Assembly: GCA_004144175.1 (NCBI GenBank)
Contig: SEFT01000002.1
Coordinates: 1-64,000 of the forward strand
Length of the DNA: 64,000 nt
Reading direction: 5' to 3'
Source of the DNA: Sphingobacteriales bacterium
GTDB taxonomy: Bacteria; Bacteroidota; Bacteroidia; Chitinophagales; Chitinophagaceae
Of the stretch, positions 32,439 through 41,331 are shown piece by piece. Under the pieces are notes generated by a model. The model searched no databases. It was not told the DNA's origin and saw only the letters and a list, made by a program, of their open reading frames with translations. The position numbers and the translations under genes are program-made. Each line of letters begins with the position of its first letter. Position 1 is the first letter of the stretch.

Positions 32439-33215
32439 ATGCGTGCAATATGGACAGGTGCTATAGGCTTTGGTCTGGTGAATATACCCATTCGTATATT
32501 CAGCGCGACCCAGTCGAGCACATTAGACCTAGATATGCTAGATAAGAAGGATCATGCAAATATCCGCTTCCAGCGTGTGAACGAAAGTACCGGCCGCAAG
32601 GTAGAATGGGGAGATATAGTAAAAGGCTACAAATACGATGGCGACTACGTAATTGTAACAGATGAAGATTTTGAGAAGGCAAGCCCGGAAAAGAGCAAGA
32701 TGATAGGCATTAATGAATTTGTGAAAGAAGAACAGATCAGCAGCCTTTATTATGAAAGCCCATACTACCTGGAGCCCAGTAAGGGTGGCGAAAAAGCCTA
32801 TGCACTGCTGCGCGATGCCCTAAAGCAAAGTGGCAAGGTAGCACTGGGCAGCTATGTTATGCGCACGAAAGAAAACTTCTGTATGCTGAAGGCACAGGAT
32901 GATATGCTAGTGCTGATGAAACTGCGCTTCCCCGAAGAGATACGAAAACCCGATGAGCTACAGCTACCTGCAAAGGCCGAGGTGAAAGCGGCTGAAATAA
33001 AAATGGCAATAGCGCTGATCAACCAGCTTACGCCAAAGAAGTTCAATATATATAAGTATAAAGACACATACACCGAAGCGCTGATGAAGGTGATAGAAGC
33101 GAAAGCGAAAGGCAAGAAAATAACACAGCCGAAGTTCAAGATGGTACATAATAAGACCAAAGACCTGATGGCGCAGCTGAAAGAAAGTATTGAAACCCGA
33201 AAAAGAGCATCGTAA
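32439..33215 (+). CDS. ku: Ku protein, bacterial non-homologous end joining
   Basis: A 258-aa Ku homodimer subunit that binds double-strand DNA ends and recruits LigD. Family start MRAIWTGAIGFGLVNIPIRI, then RVNESTGRKVEWGDIVKGYK, YYLEPSKGGEKAYALLRDAL, and the end ETRKRAS. The Lys-rich C-terminal extension seen in some species is short here. The stop at 33213-33215 is followed immediately by the ATG of ligD, so the two are one operon. A 248-nt upstream spacer shows no clear promoter box. Confidence 0.96.
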   Translation: MRAIWTGAIGFGLVNIPIRIFSATQSSTLDLDMLDKKDHANIRFQRVNESTGRKVEWGDIVKGYKYDGDYVIVTDEDFEKASPEKSKMIGINEFVKEEQISSLYYESPYYLEPSKGGEKAYALLRDALKQSGKVALGSYVMRTKENFCMLKAQDDMLVLMKLRFPEEIRKPDELQLPAKAEVKAAEIKMAIALINQLTPKKFNIYKYKDTYTEALMKVIEAKAKGKKITQPKFKMVHNKTKDLMAQLKESIETRKRAS

Positions 33216-35867
33216 ATGAGCCTGGAAAAGTATAAGCAGAAACGCAACTTTAAGGATACTCCCGAGCCCGAGGGAAAGGTTGAGAAGCGCAAGACAAAGT
33301 TAACTTTTGTAGTACAGCGGCACCATGCTTCGCACCTGCATTACGACTTCAGGCTGGAGGTAAACGGTACGCTCAAAAGCTGGGCTGTTCCTAAAGGGCC
33401 ATCGCTGAATCCGAAAGATAAACGACTGGCGATGATGGTAGAAGACCACCCAATCTCTTACGCCACCTTTGAGGGCGATATACCGGATGGCAACTACGGC
33501 GCAGGTCATGTGGATGTATGGGACCACGGCACCTATGAACCGGTGAATGAGAAAAGCGAAGTAATAACGCAGGAACAATTTGAGAAAGATATTCGTAGTG
33601 GTAGTATCAAGTTCCGCATGAATGGCAAGAAGCTGAAAGGCGAATTTGCACTGGTGAACCTGAAGAAAGATGAAAAAAGCTGGCTGCTGATAAAACACCG
33701 CGACGAACATGCCACTGATGAAGAATATACAGCTGAGGATTACGCGAAGAAAAGCTCACTAGCCTACACGGCCAGCCGTAATACAGGCAAAAAAACGCCA
33801 ATAAAAAAGGCGACGGTAAAAAAAGCCGCACCTAAAAAAATAGCAGCAAAGAAGACTGCTGCCAAGAAAACAGTGGCGAAAAAAGCTGTTAAAAAAAAAG
33901 TCCTTACAGATAGCAGCACAAGCATAACACCCTACTCCGTACGCAAAGGCGGTGACAAATATACCGACTACATAAAGCCGATGATGGCCAAGTTGCACGA
34001 TGCAGCATTCGATAGCAAAGACTGGATATTTGAGATAAAATGGGATGGCTACAGAGCGATAGCCGAATTAAATGCCCGCAACTCCAGGCTATATTCACGC
34101 AATGGCCTTTCTTTTGAAATGGGATATGCAGCTATTTTTGAAGAGCTGAAAAAGATAAAGCAAAAGATAGTGCTGGATGGCGAGATAGTAGCGCTGGACG
34201 AGGATGGAAAACCCAGCTTCCAATTATTGCAGCAATATGGAATGAACCCAGAAAGCTCGAATCTCGTCTATTATGTATTCGACCTGCTGTATGTAAACGG
34301 CACATCGGTTGAAAAACAACCCCTGATAGAAAGGAAAGACCTGCTGAAAAGCCTGTTGCCCGAAAGCGACGTTATAAAATACTGCGATCATATTGAAGGC
34401 AAAGGGACAGCCTTCTTTAAAGCCATGCAAAAGCAGGGGCTTGAGGGTATGATCGCCAAGCGTGCAGATAGTCATTACTACGAAGGAAAACGCAGTGGCG
34501 ACTGGCTAAAGGTGAAGCATATGCTAACGGACGAAGCCGTGATAGCAGGCTATACTGAAGCACGCGGGGGTCGGAAGTTCTTCGGTGCGCTGATACTGGG
34601 CGTGTACGAAAACGGCAAACTGCAATACATAGGCCATACAGGCACAGGGTTCGATGATAAGACGCTACGCGAAGTACACAAACAAATGCAGCCATTGGTT
34701 ACAGATGAAAATCCTTTTGGTACCAAAGTACGCGTAAACTCGCCTGTGACATGGGTAGAACCCAGGCTGGTATGCAACCTGAAGTTTACCGAGGTAACTG
34801 CCGATGGTAACAGACGCCACCCTGTATTTATGGGCCTACGGATAGATAAAGCGGCCGAAGACGTAACGGGAGAAGCACCTGTAGCTAAAGAAGCGAAAGA
34901 GCCGGTTGAAACACCTGCTAAAAAAACTAAAACCGCCACCGAACCAAACGACAGCACCATGGACAAGACAACCACTATAAGCGGCAAGAAACTAACACTC
35001 ACCAACCAGGATAAAATATACTGGCCAGATGAAGGCTATACCAAGGGCGATGTGATAGCATACTATGCCAGCGTATATAAGTATATAGGCAAGTATCTTA
35101 AGGACAGGCCTGAATCCTTGAAACGTAACCCGAATGGCATAAAAGGCCCGGCTTTCTTTCATAAAGACGCGGGCGAACAGGCGCCTGATTGGATGGCCAC
35201 CTACCCAACCTGGAGCGAATCGGCGGAGAAAACAATAGACTATCTGCTGATAAACGACAAACCATCGCTGCTGTATGTGGCTAACCTCGGATGCATTGAA
35301 ATAAACCCATGGAACTCGCGCACCGCCAACCCTGATAAGCCCGACTACCTGGTGATAGACCTCGACCCGTCGGACAAGAACAGCTTTAATGATGTGGTAG
35401 ACTGTGCGCATGTAGTAAAGGGTATATTCGATAGCGCAGGCATTGACAGCTATTGCAAAACCTCTGGGTCTACCGGACTGCATATATACATACCGCTGGG
35501 TGCCAAGTATGACTATGAACAGACCCGCCAATTTGCAGAGATCATAGCGCAAATGACCGTAGACGAGCTGCCTAACCTGGCTACAATAGAGCGTTCGCTG
35601 AGCAAACGCGCTAAAAACAAAGTGTATATTGATTTCCTTCAAAACAAGGAAGGCGCTACGCTATCTACTGTTTACAGCCTGCGACCCAAGCCCGGCGCAC
35701 CGGTATCTACTCCGCTTGACTGGAAAGAAGTAAAACATGGCATCGACCCGCGCGACTACAATATTGAGAACACTGTAAAACGGCTGGAAAAAAGAGGAGA
35801 CCTGTTTGCACCAGTACTGAAGAAAGGCATTGACATGATAAAGTCATTAAAACACCTAGGCATGTAA
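33216..35867 (+). CDS. ligD: Multifunctional DNA ligase D (phosphoesterase, ligase, polymerase)
   Basis: An 883-aa NHEJ enzyme. Domain order: 3'-phosphoesterase (1 to about 180; HHASHLHYDFRLEVNGTLKS, DGNYGAGHV); a Lys/Ala-rich linker at about 190-228 of histone-H1-like composition; ATP-dependent ligase (about 240-545) with the nucleotidyl Lys in KWDGYR near 274; a second linker (about 548-588); and primase-polymerase (about 589-883; KIYWPDEGYTKGDVIAYY, DLDPSDKN, TSGSTGLHIYIPL). This PE-LIG-POL order matches Pseudomonas rather than Mycobacterium LigD. It works with Ku to trim, fill and seal broken ends. The polymerase DxD acidic residues and SGSTGLH motif are intact. Confidence 0.96.
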   Translation: MSLEKYKQKRNFKDTPEPEGKVEKRKTKLTFVVQRHHASHLHYDFRLEVNGTLKSWAVPKGPSLNPKDKRLAMMVEDHPISYATFEGDIPDGNYGAGHVDVWDHGTYEPVNEKSEVITQEQFEKDIRSGSIKFRMNGKKLKGEFALVNLKKDEKSWLLIKHRDEHATDEEYTAEDYAKKSSLAYTASRNTGKKTPIKKATVKKAAPKKIAAKKTAAKKTVAKKAVKKKVLTDSSTSITPYSVRKGGDKYTDYIKPMMAKLHDAAFDSKDWIFEIKWDGYRAIAELNARNSRLYSRNGLSFEMGYAAIFEELKKIKQKIVLDGEIVALDEDGKPSFQLLQQYGMNPESSNLVYYVFDLLYVNGTSVEKQPLIERKDLLKSLLPESDVIKYCDHIEGKGTAFFKAMQKQGLEGMIAKRADSHYYEGKRSGDWLKVKHMLTDEAVIAGYTEARGGRKFFGALILGVYENGKLQYIGHTGTGFDDKTLREVHKQMQPLVTDENPFGTKVRVNSPVTWVEPRLVCNLKFTEVTADGNRRHPVFMGLRIDKAAEDVTGEAPVAKEAKEPVETPAKKTKTATEPNDSTMDKTTTISGKKLTLTNQDKIYWPDEGYTKGDVIAYYASVYKYIGKYLKDRPESLKRNPNGIKGPAFFHKDAGEQAPDWMATYPTWSESAEKTIDYLLINDKPSLLYVANLGCIEINPWNSRTANPDKPDYLVIDLDPSDKNSFNDVVDCAHVVKGIFDSAGIDSYCKTSGSTGLHIYIPLGAKYDYEQTRQFAEIIAQMTVDELPNLATIERSLSKRAKNKVYIDFLQNKEGATLSTVYSLRPKPGAPVSTPLDWKEVKHGIDPRDYNIENTVKRLEKRGDLFAPVLKKGIDMIKSLKHLGM

Positions 35868-35921
35868 GTGAATAGAATCTGTTAGTAGCTTAGTGTAGTC
35901 CATCAAATTCAGACCCTTGAT

Positions 35922-37181
35922 ATGAGACTTTCCGGAGCAATACTGCTGCTGCTTCTGCTGAACATTTGTGCTTTCACTGCAATGGCGCAGGAAGAGCTAT
36001 TGACCATTACGGTGCTGAATCAACAGAACCGAAAACCCGTGACAGATGCCGTTGCCTATACTCCAAATACGGTACTGGCGCACACAAATGACAAGGGACA
36101 GATTGCCTTATCCGCAAACGCTTTCCGTCAACACAAGTTCGTTATAGTATCAGGTGCCGGCTACCAGACCGATACCATATGGGATTATAAAAGTACACTA
36201 CAACTAAAACCCCTTAGCAGTACGCTAAAAGAAGTAGTTGTGAATGGCAGCAAAGTGAAAAGGATATTTAATTCGCAGGCCGACTTCATTGCTGATTACG
36301 AAGTGCTGGACGACGCCATTCTACTCGCGGCTTACCGTGGCGCATTGGGAGATAAAAGCAGACTAATACTGATAGGTAGTGACGGAAAAACGCAATCGTC
36401 GGTACAGGTACCGGGCGAGGTAGTGGGCCTGTACCGTAGCTGCATCAACGATCTGTACTATGTAAGCACCGAAGGGTTTTATTGGCTATCGGCAGGCAAT
36501 GGTAAAATACGCGTAGCTGAAAAGAAGTATAAGCCACAACTGCTGCCATTGCTCAAACAATGCCAGGTATTCTACAACGACCATTTTTATTATAAGTACC
36601 TGCATCGCGACTCATTCGTAGCTCGGTTTGCCTATGCGCATTATGACAGCGCCATCCAGCACGAGTTTTATAAATTGGAAGATTCAGCATCGGCAGAGGT
36701 TAGCCTGGAGGAATATCATGAGATACTAAGACTGCTGGATAATGGGCTATATAAAGATGCATTCAGGTGGAAGAACAACCGCGGCATGTGGGACCGGGAA
36801 GCTCTTGGTAAGATTAATGGCGATATATATAAAATAGACACCAGCCTGGTGATCTTCAACTTCTTAAAAAAGACTCTGCACCACTACACCTACGACGGCA
36901 CACCCATAAAGGACATACCGCTGCAAATAAACTGGAAGACCATAAAGAGGCTGGAAGTGGTATGCGATGCAGAGAGAGGCTCATTCTTTATTCACCGCTT
37001 CGACAATAATTCTGCTCACTACCTGGAGAAACTAGATATCCATACAGGACGAACCACAGAGCGGATAAATATAGACAAACCGCTTATAACAAAGCTGAAG
37101 GTATATAATGGAAAATTATATTACTTGTACCAAAACAAAGCTGACCAATCTGTGCTCCAGCTCTATAGCCAGGAATTTTAA
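35922..37181 (+). CDS. Exported protein with carboxypeptidase-regulatory-like N-terminal domain
   Basis: A 419-aa protein with signal peptide 1-22 (AMAQ). Residues about 25-105 form a CarboxypepD_reg-like beta-sandwich (LTITVLNQQNRKPVTDAVAY, NDKGQIALS, FVIVSGAGYQTDTI), a module common at the start of Bacteroidota surface proteins, here followed by LKEVVVNG. The remaining 300 residues have repeated Tyr-rich strand pairs resembling a beta-propeller (LYRSCINDLYYVSTEGFYWL, LKVYNGKLYYLYQNKAD). No TonB receptor or peptidase domain is present. Function not recognised. Confidence 0.7.
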   Translation: MRLSGAILLLLLLNICAFTAMAQEELLTITVLNQQNRKPVTDAVAYTPNTVLAHTNDKGQIALSANAFRQHKFVIVSGAGYQTDTIWDYKSTLQLKPLSSTLKEVVVNGSKVKRIFNSQADFIADYEVLDDAILLAAYRGALGDKSRLILIGSDGKTQSSVQVPGEVVGLYRSCINDLYYVSTEGFYWLSAGNGKIRVAEKKYKPQLLPLLKQCQVFYNDHFYYKYLHRDSFVARFAYAHYDSAIQHEFYKLEDSASAEVSLEEYHEILRLLDNGLYKDAFRWKNNRGMWDREALGKINGDIYKIDTSLVIFNFLKKTLHHYTYDGTPIKDIPLQINWKTIKRLEVVCDAERGSFFIHRFDNNSAHYLEKLDIHTGRTTERINIDKPLITKLKVYNGKLYYLYQNKADQSVLQLYSQEF

Positions 37182-37384
37182 TACTTATTCCAACTATCTA
37201 ATAAAATTCTGCGTCTATATAAACAGACACTAATAACATCCCGCTGACAGCCCCTTTGGCCCACTCTATTTAAACGCTCCACATAACCCGGATACTCCCA
37301 GTTGCGAAGAAATTTTCATGAACAATAAACCCTATTCTTTTTTTCTTACTTAAGTTTAATATCTTACGCGACACTCACGACTGC

Positions 37385-38074
37385 ATGCTTGCCAGAAAGA
37401 ACCTGACGAGGTACACCAATATTTTATTTACCATATACATTATTACCCTGCTGGTTTGCAGCATCTTCTTCTTCTTTCGCATCCGTGTGATGGAAAATAC
37501 GTTCGACTCGATTAATCGTACGGTAGAAGTAAAGCTGAATCTGGAGAAAGTGCTTTCGAGCCTGAGAGATGCGGAAACAGCGCAAAGAGGGTTTCTGATA
37601 ACGAGGGATACGACCTTCCTGGAGCATTATGATGAAGCTTATCAAAACGTCTTTCATGCCATAGAAGAACTGCGACATCTGACTACCGACCAACCTGGCC
37701 AACTCCAAAACACGGCGCAGCTTTCAGATGTTGCCAAGAAACGCTTCATCCGCCTGCAAAACACCATGGAAAATGACAGTTTCCTTTTAGCCAATCGAAC
37801 CTTCAAGCGAGAAAATCTGCTGATGGGCAGGCAAGTAATGACCGAAGCGCGCGACCTGATACAAAAGATGAATGGTATCGAAGACCAGCAACTGGAAGAA
37901 CAGAAAAAACGTAAAGACAGCGTTACGGAATTGACGCCACTCTATACACTTGGTATATTCCTTTTCTCGCTGGTTGTCATTATTATATGCTACATACTGA
38001 TGATGCGCCGCCATACGGCAGTAGCCGGCAGAATGCAACAGCGAAAAGAACGAATGACAGCACGGCACGATTAG
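37385..38074 (+). CDS. CHASE3-domain membrane protein without output domain
   Basis: A 229-aa protein: membrane helix at about 13-33 (ILFTIYIITLLVCSIFFFF), a periplasmic four-helix CHASE3 sensor (about 40-180; LSSLRDAETAQRGFLITRDT is a characteristic CHASE3 segment), a second membrane helix at about 188-207, and a short basic cytoplasmic tail. CHASE3 domains normally feed histidine kinases, cyclases or chemoreceptors; here the protein ends about 20 residues after the second helix. It overlaps the convergent dusB gene by 4 nt. It may be a stand-alone partner or the remains of a kinase. Confidence 0.82.
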   Translation: MLARKNLTRYTNILFTIYIITLLVCSIFFFFRIRVMENTFDSINRTVEVKLNLEKVLSSLRDAETAQRGFLITRDTTFLEHYDEAYQNVFHAIEELRHLTTDQPGQLQNTAQLSDVAKKRFIRLQNTMENDSFLLANRTFKRENLLMGRQVMTEARDLIQKMNGIEDQQLEEQKKRKDSVTELTPLYTLGIFLFSLVVIIICYILMMRRHTAVAGRMQQRKERMTARHD

Positions 38075-39069
38075 GCCACCGTCAACTCTTGCTTGCTATA
38101 ATGCGCCTCTATTTCCGAGAATATTTCGTCTAACTCTGCCAGGCTTTCAGTGGTCACCAGCCTTGTACGGAATTCTTTAATATGAGAAAGCCCTTTCAGG
38201 TAATTGGCATAATGCCTGCGCATTTCCAGTATTCCCAGTTTTTCACCTTTCCACTGTACCGAGCCATATAGGTGCTTCTTACAAGCAGCTATACGTTCCG
38301 TAAGTGTTGGTAGCGATAAAGTTTCGCCCGTCGCCAGGAAGTGCTTGATCTCGCGGAATATCCAAGGATAGCCGATCGCGGCGCGGCCTATCATAATGCC
38401 GTCCACACCGTATCTATTTTTGTATTCCAGCGCTTTTTGCGGGCTATCTATATCTCCATTACCGAATATTGGTATCTGTATGCGCCGGTTTTCCTTCACT
38501 TTGGCGATTAGCCTCCAGTCAGCTTCGCCTTTATACATTTGCACGCGGGTACGACCGTGTACAGTAAGGGCCTGTATGCCTACATCTTGCAAGCGCTCAG
38601 CCACTTCCTCTATATTCTTAGTACTGTCGTCCCAGCCCAGGCGGGTCTTTACCGTCACAGGCAGCCTTGTAGAGCGCACCACGGCTTTGGTAAGGCGTAC
38701 CATCAGGTCTATATCCTTTAGTACCCCTGCCCCCGCACCCTTGCACACTACCTTTTTTACGGGGCAGCCAAAGTTAATGTCCAGCAGGTCGGGGTTAGTA
38801 GTATCTACTATACCCGCAGCAAGGGCCATAGCCTCTTCGTCGCCGCCAAATATCTGAATGCCTACAGGGCGCTCGTAGTCGAATATGTCGAGTTTTTGAC
38901 GGCTTTTGATCGCATCACGTATCAATCCTTCCGATGATATAAATTCAGTATACATCAGGTCTGCACCATGTTCCTTACATACAGCGCGGAATGGCGGATC
39001 GCTTACATCCTCCATTGGCGCCAGCAGCAGCGGACACTCCCCAAGCTCTATATTGCCGATCTTTGCCAT
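38071..39069 (-). CDS. dusB: tRNA-dihydrouridine synthase, DusB type
   Basis: A 332-aa FMN-dependent TIM-barrel enzyme that reduces uridine to dihydrouridine in tRNA. Motifs: LLLAPMEDVSDPPFRAVC (FMN site), INFGCPVKKVVCKGAGAGVL with the catalytic Cys, LPVTVKTRLGWDD, ALTVHGRTRVQMYKG, and IFGNGDIDSP plus VDGIMIGRAAIGYPWIF. Length is typical. Divergent from kup. Its 3' end overlaps the convergent CHASE3 gene by 4 nt, so no shared terminator fits between them. Confidence 0.94.
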   Translation of the reverse strand: MAKIGNIELGECPLLLAPMEDVSDPPFRAVCKEHGADLMYTEFISSEGLIRDAIKSRQKLDIFDYERPVGIQIFGGDEEAMALAAGIVDTTNPDLLDINFGCPVKKVVCKGAGAGVLKDIDLMVRLTKAVVRSTRLPVTVKTRLGWDDSTKNIEEVAERLQDVGIQALTVHGRTRVQMYKGEADWRLIAKVKENRRIQIPIFGNGDIDSPQKALEYKNRYGVDGIMIGRAAIGYPWIFREIKHFLATGETLSLPTLTERIAACKKHLYGSVQWKGEKLGILEMRRHYANYLKGLSHIKEFRTRLVTTESLAELDEIFSEIEAHYSKQELTVA

Positions 39070-39141
39070 GAAGGCGCAAAGTTACTATGAATATGGGAAT
39101 TAGCCATTTACGCAAACGGACATTAACAATTTGCGTATTTA

Positions 39142-39174
39142 TTGTTATGGATATGTACCAATACCCTAAATTTG
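39142..39174 (+). promoter_or_regulatory. Promoter of kup
   Basis: TTG at 39142-39144 and TAAATTTG at 39167-39174, 22 nt apart, match the Bacteroidota -33/-7 promoter layout (19-21 nt usual). They are placed about 30 nt before the GTG start of kup. Confidence 0.6.
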
Positions 39175-39204
39175 CGCCTTGTATATAAATAACCACTCCA
39201 TACT

Positions 39205-41163
39205 GTGGGAAAAAATCTGAATAAGGCCACCCTGGCCGGAGTAATTGTGGCGCTAGGTATTATCTATGGTGATATCGGTACGTCTCCCCTCTACGTTTTT
39301 AATGAAGTCTGTAATGGTAAGGTAATATCCGATCTGCTGATCATAGGGGTATTGTCCTGCATCATCTGGACGCTCACTATCCAAACGACCATCAAGTACG
39401 TAATACTGACGCTACAGGCGGATAACAAAGGTGAAGGGGGCACTTTCGCACTCTTTGCGCTCGTAAGGCGCCACGGCAAGTGGACTGTATTCCCGGCTAT
39501 GGTGGGCGGGGCAGCTTTGCTGTCCGATGGTATGATAACGCCACCTATCTCTGTAACCTCCGCTATCGAGGGTCTTCGTAACATCCCTGCGATGCGGGAT
39601 ATTACGGACTGGACGATCGTGAACATCGTATTGGGTATCATTACGGTTATCTTTTTCTTCCAGCAGTTTGGTACCAGTATCATTGGCAAGCTTTTTGGCC
39701 CCGTGATGCTTATATGGTTCCTGATGCTGGGTGTGCTGGGTGTTACGCATATCAGCGACGATCCGGAAGTATTTAAAGCATTTAATCCCTACTACGCTAT
39801 AAAACTGCTTACGCAGTATCCTAAAGGCTTCTGGCTGCTGGGTGCGGTGTTTCTTTGTACTACGGGTGCCGAGGCATTGTATTCAGATCTTGGGCACTGC
39901 GGTAAGGCCAACATCCGCCTATCGTGGATATTTGTAAAGCTCTGCCTGATACTTAACTACCTGGGCCAGGGCGCATGGCTGCTGGCACATAAGGGTATGG
40001 TATGGGATGCACATGTTACCAATCCCTTCTTTATGCTAATGCCCGAATGGTTCCTGCTGATAGGTGTGGCAATAGCTACCATAGCAGCCATCATTGCCAG
40101 CCAGGCAATGATATCAGGGTCATTCACGCTCATCAGTGAGGCCATCAAACTGAACCTGTGGCCGAAGATGAAGATCAACTACCCTACCATTGAGCGTGGG
40201 CAGCTTTATATACCAGGCATCAACCTGCTGCTGTTTACAGGTTGCGTTATTGTAGTGCTAATATTCCGTAAGTCAGCCAATATGGGTGCTGCGTATGGTC
40301 TGGCTATTACGCTCTGTATGATCATGACATCGTGCTTGTTTGCTTATTACATGTTCATACGCAGGGTGGCTATTATCTGGATCGTTGGTTATCTGATGCT
40401 ATTCCTCACGCTGGAGACATCCTTCCTGATAGCAAACCTGGAGAAATTCCCGCACGGCGGTTATGTGGCACTGATCGTTGCCGGTGTACTTTTCCTGACG
40501 ATGCTGGTATGGTTCAAGGCCCGTAAAATCAAGAACCGCTACGTAGAATTTGTGCGGATGGAGGACTACACGCATATACTGCAGGAGCTGAGCAATGATA
40601 AAAGCATTCCCAAATACTCCACCCATCTGGTGTATCTTACCAGTGCTAACAACCCTAAAGAAATAGAGCATAAAGTCATCTACTCAATATTATACCGAAA
40701 GCCTAAGCGTGCGGATATTTATTGGTTTGTACACGTAGATGTAGTGGATGACCCGTATACAATGGAGTACACTGTGCAGACGATCATACCCAATGAAATA
40801 GTACGCGTAGAGTTCCGCCTCGGTTTCCGGGTGGAGCATAGGATACAGCTGATGTTCCGCAAAGTAGTGGAAGAAATGGTGCAGAATAAAGAAGTGAACG
40901 TAGTGAGCCGTTACGAATCGCTGAGTAAGAACAATGTAATGGGTGATTTCCGATTCATCGTTATGGAGAAATTCCTATCGCGCGATAATGCACTACCGCT
41001 TTGGGAGCGCCTGATGATGCGGGGCTACTTCATCCTTAAACGCTTCAGCCTGTCGGAAGAACGTGGCTTCGGGCTCGATTCATCAGACGTAACGCTGGAG
41101 AAATATCCGATAATCGTATCTGCCGTGTCTGATTTTAATTTGAAAAGACTGAACGACGACTAA
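39205..41163 (+). CDS. kup: Kup-type potassium uptake protein
   Basis: A 652-aa inner-membrane K+/H+ symporter of the KUP/HAK/KT family. The first helices carry the signature VALGIIYGDIGTSPLYVFNE, with later GEGGTFALFALVRRHGKW, GDDPEVF-like (SDDPEVFKAFNPYYAI), and TTGAEALYSDLGHCG. About twelve helices lead to a cytoplasmic C-terminal domain (from about residue 460). GTG start at 39205 is supported by the promoter just upstream; no in-frame ATG lies nearby. A hairpin terminator follows. Confidence 0.95.
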   Translation: MGKNLNKATLAGVIVALGIIYGDIGTSPLYVFNEVCNGKVISDLLIIGVLSCIIWTLTIQTTIKYVILTLQADNKGEGGTFALFALVRRHGKWTVFPAMVGGAALLSDGMITPPISVTSAIEGLRNIPAMRDITDWTIVNIVLGIITVIFFFQQFGTSIIGKLFGPVMLIWFLMLGVLGVTHISDDPEVFKAFNPYYAIKLLTQYPKGFWLLGAVFLCTTGAEALYSDLGHCGKANIRLSWIFVKLCLILNYLGQGAWLLAHKGMVWDAHVTNPFFMLMPEWFLLIGVAIATIAAIIASQAMISGSFTLISEAIKLNLWPKMKINYPTIERGQLYIPGINLLLFTGCVIVVLIFRKSANMGAAYGLAITLCMIMTSCLFAYYMFIRRVAIIWIVGYLMLFLTLETSFLIANLEKFPHGGYVALIVAGVLFLTMLVWFKARKIKNRYVEFVRMEDYTHILQELSNDKSIPKYSTHLVYLTSANNPKEIEHKVIYSILYRKPKRADIYWFVHVDVVDDPYTMEYTVQTIIPNEIVRVEFRLGFRVEHRIQLMFRKVVEEMVQNKEVNVVSRYESLSKNNVMGDFRFIVMEKFLSRDNALPLWERLMMRGYFILKRFSLSEERGFGLDSSDVTLEKYPIIVSAVSDFNLKRLNDD

Positions 41164-41191
41164 AAGTGATCATTTACTATTAGAATATTGG

Positions 41192-41217
41192 AAGCTCAGC
41201 TCTCATCGGCTGGGCTT
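41192..41217 (+). terminator. Terminator of kup
   Basis: AAGCTCAGC (41192-41200) pairs with GCTGGGCTT (41209-41217) with one G-U, followed by a T/C-rich run, 28 nt after the kup stop. Confidence 0.65.
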
Positions 41218-41282
41218 TCCCTTTGGCTTGCTGCGATGGCAATAAAGAGGCTTGCAACAGCAACCGATAACCGGAAGCAAAA

Positions 41283-41310
41283 AAAGCCCCGCCATATATG
41301 GCGGGGCTTT
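41283..41310. terminator. Strong terminator of the PPIase operon
   Basis: AAAGCCCCGCCATA (41283-41296) is an exact inverted repeat with 41297-41310. It follows the PPIase gene on the minus strand and is bidirectional in form. Confidence 0.9.
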
Positions 41311-41331
41311 CATTTATCATTCTGGCTAATG

